The notes below the pieces were generated by a model. That model saw only the letters and a list, made by a program, of their open reading frames with translations, was not told the DNA's origin and ran no database searches. From Chloroflexi bacterium RBG_13_53_26 (GTDB lineage: Bacteria > Chloroflexota > Dehalococcoidia > UBA2247 > RBG-13-53-26): 25,980 nucleotides of DNA. Below are positions 23,046 through 25,980 of the stretch, piece by piece. Location of the stretch: positions 1 to 25,980 of the forward strand of contig MGMW01000023.1 in the NCBI GenBank assembly GCA_001795035.1, given 5' to 3'. Both the position numbers and the translations under genes were made by a program. Every line of letters begins with the position of its first letter. The first letter of the stretch is position 1.

Positions 23046-25980
23046 GTGAAAAGAATCGACTCCTTAGAAGCTCTAGACGCAATCAAAAAGGAAGTAAGGC
23101 CTCGCTTGGCGGTAAGAGAGGATACTGACCAAAGCAAGATCAAACAGGCAGATCAGATTGATATCCTTGTCTGCAGAGGAACCGGCTGCACCGCCGCTGG
23201 CGCCGACATGGTAGAAAACGCCTTCCGCGATCTTATCGAGAAGAAAGGGCTCCAGTCTAAAGCCAGGGTTGTCGGTGTCACTAAGGTCGGTTGTCGTGGT
23301 TTCTGCGAAAAAGGGCCTAATGTAACCATAACCCCCGGCGACATCCTCTATACTCAGGTGAAACCGGAGGATGTGGATGAGATCATAGAGAAACACATCA
23401 TCCGTGGTGAGATTGTAGAAAGGCTGGTTTACGTAGACCCCATCAGCCGGAAAGCAAGTCCGGCAAACCATGACATAGAGTTCTACAAGAAACAGAGAAG
23501 AGTCGTACTGGGTCTCAACGGCCTGATAGACCCGTGGAGCATCGACGAGTATATAGCTTTTGATGGATACCGCGCTCTCGTCAGGGCACTAACCCAGGCC
23601 ACCCCTGACCAGGTCCTGGAAGAGGTCAACAAATCGGGACTCCGAGGCCGGGGTGGAGCTGGATTTCCGACAGCGCGCAAGTGGACCTTTGTTCGCAACG
23701 CCCCGGGAAACGAGAAGTTTGTAGTCTGCAACGGAGATGAAGGCGACCCCGGGGCCTTCATGAACCGCTCGGTCCTTGAGGGCAACCCACACGCGGTAGT
23801 CGAGGGCATGTTGCTCGGGGCTTACGCCATTAAGGACGTCCGCCAGGGATATGCCTATGTACGTGCCGAGTATCCACTGGCCATTGAAACACTCAGCCAT
23901 GCCATCCGTCAGGCCCGCGAGTATGGACTCCTGGGTGAGAACATCCTCGGGACAGGCTTCGGCTTCGATCTTGATATATTCCCCGGAGCCGGTGCCTTCG
24001 TCTGTGGCGAAGAGACCGCCCTTCTTATCTCTATCGAAGGTAAGCGCGGCAACCCCCGCCAGAGGCCCCCATTCCCGGCCAACAAAGGCCTCTACGACAA
24101 GCCGACTACTATTAACAACGTGGAGACTTGGTCCATTGTCCCTCAAATAGTCCTCAACGGCGGTGACTGGTACAAGAACCTCGGCGTCAAAGGAAACGCA
24201 GGAACAAAGACCTTCTGTCTCGTGGGCAAGATCAACAACTCCGGGATCGCTGAGGTCCCCGTTGGAACTCCTCTGGGATACATTGTCTTCGACATCGGTG
24301 GCGGCCCCCCTGGCGAGAAGAGCTTCAAGGCCGTGCAGATTGGAGGGCCTTCCGGCGGCGTTATTCCCATTGAACATATCAATACCTCAGTTGACTATGA
24401 ATCGGTCACCAGCCTTGGAGCCATCATGGGCTCCGGCGGACTCATTGTCATGGATGAAGATAGCTGCATGGTGGATATGGCCAAATTCTTCCTCCAGTTC
24501 ACCAAGGACGAGTCCTGCGGCAAGTGTCTTCCCTGCCGCGCTGGCATTCCCACAATGCTCGAGATTCTAAACAAGATCACCCGGGGCGAAGGCACCCTGG
24601 AAGACCTGGCTGTCCTCCAGGAGCTGGCCGAGATGGTTGGCTCAGCATCTCTGTGCGGCCTGGGTCAGACTGCTCCCAATCCGGTACTGAGCACAATCCG
24701 TCATTTCCGGGAGGAATATGAGGTACACATCATTGACAAGAAGTGCCCTGCGGCTGTGTGCGCGTCTCTGTTCAGAGCACCATGCCAGCACACATGCCCC
24801 GTAGGGTTGGATGTCCCCGGATATGTGGCCTTCATCAAGGAAGGCAGATTCGCCGACGCTTATCGCCTGATCAAGCAGAGAAACCCCTTCCCGTCGATCT
24901 GTGGCCGGGTCTGTCACCATCCCTGCGAGAGCAAATGCCGACGCGGCCAAATGGATGAGCCTGTGGCCATCAGGCACCTGAAACGTTTTGTCGCCGACTG
25001 GGCCTTCGAACATGGTTTCGAGTACATACCACCTGTGAAGGAGAGCAGGAACGAGAAAGTTGCCGTTATCGGCGCCGGTCCTGCCGGACTGTCTGCAGCC
25101 CACGACCTGGCCCTGGACGGATACCAGGTCACCGTTTTTGAGGCACTCCCCGTTGCTGGAGGCATGCTCGCAGTTGGTATCCCCGAGTACCGGCTGCCGA
25201 AGAAGATATTGCAGAAGGAGATTGAAGCCATTCAGAGATTAGGCGTCGACATAAAACTCAACACGCGCATTGATGATATCAAATCGCTATACAAAGATGG
25301 ATACAAGGCCATCTACGTCTCTGTCGGCGCTCATAGTGGTGACAAGATGAAGATCCCTGGTGAGCAACTGACAGGCGTCTACGATGCTGTCGAGTTCCTG
25401 CGTAATTCCAGCCTCGGACGTGAATTAGCCATAGGAAAGAAGGTAGCAGTCGTCGGTGGCGGCAACACAGCAACAGACTCAGCCAGAGTAGCCCTAAGAA
25501 TGGGTGCCGACGAAGTGCACATGTTTTACAGGCGCGAGAAGAAGGATATGCCCGCCATACCCGAAGAGGTGCTGGCTGTTGAGGAAGAAGGCATTCACCT
25601 CCACCTGCTCACCGCCCCGACCATGATAGTAGAGCGAAATGGCCGTGTCTCCGGCTTGGAGCTCATTCAGATGAAACTGGGCGAATTCGATAAGAGCGGC
25701 AGGAAAACACCCAGCGCTGTTCCGGGATCTGAATACGTGTTCGACTGCGACACCATTATCGAGGCTATCGGCCAGCGACCGGATACCTCATTCCTCGGAG
25801 GTGATGGGGTGAAGACAGGTAGAGGGAGCACCATAGTCGCAGATGGTCGCACTCTTGCCACAGACCGGCCCGGCGTCTTTGCCGGAGGCGATGCCGTGAC
25901 AGGCCCTCAGACCGTGATAGAGGCCATTGCCGCTGGCCAGAGGGCTGCTTCTTCCATCAAGAGATATCTTCATGGGGTAG
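23046..25980 (+). CDS. NuoF fused to GltD-like FAD/NAD(P) oxidoreductase, 3' end outside window
   Basis: One open frame of 978 complete codons runs off the window. Order: thioredoxin-like [2Fe-2S] domain (about 37-120; Cys43, 48, 83, 87); NuoF core binding FMN and NADH (about 150-470; RGRGGAGFPTARKW, GEETALLISIEGKRG); the N3-type [4Fe-4S] site (Cys491, 494, 497, 537). A GltD-type N-terminal Fe-S segment follows (Cys567, 572, 580, 584, 619, 623, 627, 631), then FAD at GAGPAG (676-681), NAD(P) at VVGGGNTATD (802-811), and GGDAVTGPQTVIEAIAAG (947-964). HndC-like NuoF proteins normally end in a ferredoxin domain; here a whole second flavoprotein replaces it. It would oxidise NADH (or reverse) and exchange electrons with a second pyridine-nucleotide site. 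The start is GTG 23046, after a GGGGGT site. The frame was followed across the junction without a stop. Confidence 0.92.
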   Translation, partial: MKRIDSLEALDAIKKEVRPRLAVREDTDQSKIKQADQIDILVCRGTGCTAAGADMVENAFRDLIEKKGLQSKARVVGVTKVGCRGFCEKGPNVTITPGDILYTQVKPEDVDEIIEKHIIRGEIVERLVYVDPISRKASPANHDIEFYKKQRRVVLGLNGLIDPWSIDEYIAFDGYRALVRALTQATPDQVLEEVNKSGLRGRGGAGFPTARKWTFVRNAPGNEKFVVCNGDEGDPGAFMNRSVLEGNPHAVVEGMLLGAYAIKDVRQGYAYVRAEYPLAIETLSHAIRQAREYGLLGENILGTGFGFDLDIFPGAGAFVCGEETALLISIEGKRGNPRQRPPFPANKGLYDKPTTINNVETWSIVPQIVLNGGDWYKNLGVKGNAGTKTFCLVGKINNSGIAEVPVGTPLGYIVFDIGGGPPGEKSFKAVQIGGPSGGVIPIEHINTSVDYESVTSLGAIMGSGGLIVMDEDSCMVDMAKFFLQFTKDESCGKCLPCRAGIPTMLEILNKITRGEGTLEDLAVLQELAEMVGSASLCGLGQTAPNPVLSTIRHFREEYEVHIIDKKCPAAVCASLFRAPCQHTCPVGLDVPGYVAFIKEGRFADAYRLIKQRNPFPSICGRVCHHPCESKCRRGQMDEPVAIRHLKRFVADWAFEHGFEYIPPVKESRNEKVAVIGAGPAGLSAAHDLALDGYQVTVFEALPVAGGMLAVGIPEYRLPKKILQKEIEAIQRLGVDIKLNTRIDDIKSLYKDGYKAIYVSVGAHSGDKMKIPGEQLTGVYDAVEFLRNSSLGRELAIGKKVAVVGGGNTATDSARVALRMGADEVHMFYRREKKDMPAIPEEVLAVEEEGIHLHLLTAPTMIVERNGRVSGLELIQMKLGEFDKSGRKTPSAVPGSEYVFDCDTIIEAIGQRPDTSFLGGDGVKTGRGSTIVADGRTLATDRPGVFAGGDAVTGPQTVIEAIAAGQRAASSIKRYLHGV

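Noticed and set aside
1..25980. CRISPR array, prophage or intact insertion sequence
   Set aside because: No regularly spaced repeats, phage structural genes, integrase or transposase could be read on either strand.

Overview
The window looks like an uncultured anaerobic bacterium of the Chloroflexota, most likely a Dehalococcoidia-type lineage. This rests on gene content and is an inference: a group 3c (Mvh/Vhu-type) [NiFe] hydrogenase, NuoE/NuoF-type flavin-iron-sulfur modules, a separate ADP-forming acyl-CoA synthetase beta subunit, and promoters and Shine-Dalgarno sites of ordinary bacterial type. No rRNA, tRNA, CRISPR array or intact transposase was seen.

Layout: (1) 1-5866, minus strand: the 5' part of a GyrB-type topoisomerase gene with its own extended -10 promoter; an overlapping/adjacent group rarA - alpha/beta hydrolase - old-yellow-enzyme/dienoyl-CoA reductase-like flavoprotein; and a transglutaminase-like protein. 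(2) 5867-6227: a gene-free gap holding a 71-nt palindromic REP-like unit. (3) 6228-8497, minus: a membrane/stress group, a zf-TFIIB protein, LemA and an HtpX protease with an added zinc ribbon, behind a good promoter at 8546-8574. (4) 8498-10167: a small plus-strand island, with a possible decayed gene remnant and two unrecognised genes. (5) 10428-14164, minus: ADP-forming acyl-CoA synthetase beta subunit, comEA and comEC, behind a TTGCTC-17-TATAAT promoter. (6) 14253-19199, minus: a complete four-gene transcription unit with promoter and rho-independent terminator, coding for a GltD/HdrA-like FAD-FeS protein plus MvhD, MvhG and MvhA. (7) 19368-21362, minus: a GAF-PAS sensor kinase whose ATP-binding N-box looks degraded. 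(8) 21820-25980, plus: a tiny membrane protein, a two-CW cysteine protein, NuoE, and a NuoF fused in one reading frame to a GltD-like oxidoreductase, which runs off the window.

How the genes work together: the right third (14.3-26 kb) is an electron-transfer region. One unit couples H2 oxidation through MvhAGD to a flavin/Fe-S subunit. The divergent unit couples NADH (NuoEF) to a second flavin/NAD(P) module. Both use GltD-like modules with cysteine-rich N-terminal Fe-S segments, where methanogens use HdrABC. Flavin-based electron bifurcation or confurcation among H2, NAD(P)H and ferredoxin is the natural hypothesis but is not proven by sequence. The sensor kinase between the two units is a candidate redox regulator. 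The left part is mostly housekeeping: DNA topology and repair, membrane quality control, DNA uptake.
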